From Patescibacteria group bacterium (GTDB lineage Bacteria; Patescibacteriota; Patescibacteriia; XYB2-FULL-38-15): DNA of 15,412 nucleotides. The position numbers were made by a program, and so were the translations under genes. This document shows, piece by piece, positions 15,201-15,412 of this stretch (its first letter is position 1; every line of letters begins with the position of its first letter). Under the pieces are notes generated by a model that made no database searches, was not told where the DNA came from, and worked only from the letters and a program-made list of their open reading frames with translations. Location of the stretch: contig JAHIRI010000072.1 of NCBI GenBank assembly GCA_018818855.1, positions 1-15,412 of the forward strand. Reading direction: 5' to 3'.

Positions 15201-15412
15201 CAAAACCCGAGTGGTCGGCCGGAGCAGTGGTGGAGGGAATGGAAATTTATTTGCCGCTCGCCGGGTTGATTGATGTTCCTAAAGAAAAAGCGCGTTTGGG
15301 AAAAGAATTGGCCGAGGCGGAAAAGTATTTGGGGGTTTTAGAAAATAAATTATCCAATAAAGAATTTCTCGCCAACGCACCAAAAGAACTTGTGGCCGGG
15401 GAAAAAGAAAAA
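12299..15412 (+). CDS. valS: Valyl-tRNA synthetase with an inserted histidine-phosphatase domain (3' end cut by window)
   Basis: 1038 codons, open to the right edge; the missing part should be short because the C-terminal coiled coil (about 993-1038) is already visible. Synthetase features: HLGH at 53-56 after PPPNVTGT, editing-domain signatures TARPET (213-218) and GTGVMTITPWHD (267-278), DTWFSSGLW, KMSKS at 719-723, and anticodon-domain HPFMPFVTETLW (867-878). Between Cys427/Cys430 (WYCENC) and Cys629/Cys632 (CPTC), where other ValRS have a short zinc-knuckle loop, about 160 residues (442-600) form a phosphoglycerate-mutase-like domain: RHGES with Arg447/His448, CSDFKRTKETA with Arg500, CEVGVGEFEG with Glu524, and THGD with His588. 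I checked the frame codon by codon across the insertion and found no stop. Without it, the length is normal for ValRS. It charges tRNA-Val; the phosphatase substrate is unknown. Confidence 0.95.
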   Translation, partial: MRELEKTYNPGAVEDEIYKKWEKSGYFNPDNLLRQGKPFSIIMPPPNVTGTLHLGHAVMLAIEDILIRYHRMQGERTLWLPGTDHAAIATQTKVEKLLKEREGKTRYDLGREKFLAEVDKFISETKVVIKNQIRKMGSSCDWSREAYTLDEPRTRAVRTVFKEMHDDGLIYRGERIVNWDPALQTTVSDDEVEWVEKKSPFYYFKYGPFVISTARPETKFGDKYVVMHPDDKRYKKYKHGEKMTVEWINGPINATVIKDKAIDINFGTGVMTITPWHDAIDFEIAERHNLDKEQIIDFDGKLLPIAGEFSGMKIEEAREKIVEKLRAKGLVDHIDENYVHRVAINSRGEGLIEPQIKKQWFVDVNKPVKRRGGKTLKKLMREAVAGGKIKIIPERFSKTYFHWIDNLRDWNISRQIWFGHRIPVWYCENCNEPVVTDLSPTEILFMRHGESRSNFLNQLNSDVSNQTNGLTENGKKAVHEVIEGIKNKNFDAIFCSDFKRTKETAAIINEYFHLPIIEDKRLCEVGVGEFEGGPDMELDNFRKNNLEAWQDGNPKGIESFESFKSRVFEFLEEVTKKYAGKKVLVITHGDVCRMVQGFKKNISDNRDFLKLDYPKPAGTLEIKFAPVSCPTCGLKDLKQDPDTLDTWFSSGLWTFSTLGWPEKTKDLKTYHPTSVLETGYDILFFWIARMILMTTYVLGDIPFHNVYLHGLIRDEKGRKMSKSLGNIIDPLDMIEKYGTDAVRLSLVLGTSPGNDMKLSDEKIAGFRNFTNKLWNIGRYVIEKTKGENGNKKIVAKTLAERWIMSRLNNVIGEVTKHLDKFEFSQAGEKLRAFTWDEFADWYIEINKIQPNNLLLENCYASLLKLWHPFMPFVTETLWPNFGENLLMISKWPKAEKKLADKKAEKDFEVLKNVVTTIRAMRADYKIEPAKRVSLEIYGGTKTKLLEEQAGIIRNLARVENLVIKKFGTKPEWSAGAVVEGMEIYLPLAGLIDVPKEKARLGKELAEAEKYLGVLENKLSNKEFLANAPKELVAGEKEK
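13622..14100 (+). other. Nested histidine-phosphatase (PGAM-like) domain within valS
   Basis: Residues 442-601 of the valS product. All core residues of the histidine-phosphatase superfamily are present: the phosphorylated His448 in RHGES, Arg447, Arg500, acid Glu524 and His588 in VITHGD. The helix GLTENGKKAVHEVIEGIKN follows the first strand in the usual way (LTxxGxxQA in the family). Size is close to the smaller members, such as CobC/alpha-ribazole phosphatase-like enzymes. Codon use is like that of the surrounding synthetase sequence. Confidence 0.93.

Overview
The window looks like a chromosomal segment of a small-genome bacterium of the Patescibacteria/CPR type, probably anaerobic or microaerophilic. 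This placement is an inference. It rests on A-rich coding sequence, tight gene packing, mostly weak or absent Shine-Dalgarno sites, small secreted lipoproteins with PsbP-like domains, a short GIY-YIG gene, and a superoxide reductase/rubrerythrin set with no catalase or SOD in view. No rRNA gene is present to confirm it.

Layout. Positions 2-166: tail of an unidentified gene. 191-1950: three small envelope proteins (PsbP-like, leucine-rich-repeat lipoprotein, Cys-rich anchored protein) ending at a terminator. 2014-5458: a self-contained two-gene unit with its own promoter, leader hairpin, strong Shine-Dalgarno sites and terminator. It encodes a lipoprotein and an 855-residue secreted protein joining a CHAP hydrolase domain, MopE-like Asp/Cys repeats and a seven-repeat propeller. 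Its base composition and ribosome-binding sites differ from the flanks, which suggests acquisition. 5480-7510: a promoter and three membrane or envelope genes. 7597-10564: a redox-stress cluster with superoxide reductase, a small His-bearing membrane protein, a cupredoxin lipoprotein whose signal peptide is frameshifted, a rubredoxin-flavoprotein fusion, a DUF2769-like Cys-rich protein, a free-standing desulforedoxin, and rubrerythrin. It closes with a bidirectional terminator.

10564-10993 (minus strand): a tRNA-Val(GAC) gene with a ~0.3 kb GIY-YIG element at its 5' end. The element has 19-bp terminal inverted repeats and is flanked by an 11-bp duplication of the tRNA 5' end. It separates the tRNA from what looks like its original promoter. 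Upstream on the same strand is a DHH-family protein whose catalytic motifs are degenerate. Divergent from it is valS, which runs off the right edge.

The two strongest observations are these. First, valS contains a complete histidine-phosphatase (phosphoglycerate-mutase-like) domain inserted in frame between the two CxxC pairs of the synthetase's zinc-knuckle region, with catalytic residues of both enzymes intact. Second, the GIY-YIG element beside tRNA-Val is a very compact candidate mobile element that reconstitutes its tRNA target. A valine tRNA gene and its synthetase thus lie about 1.7 kb apart, each with an unusual insertion.
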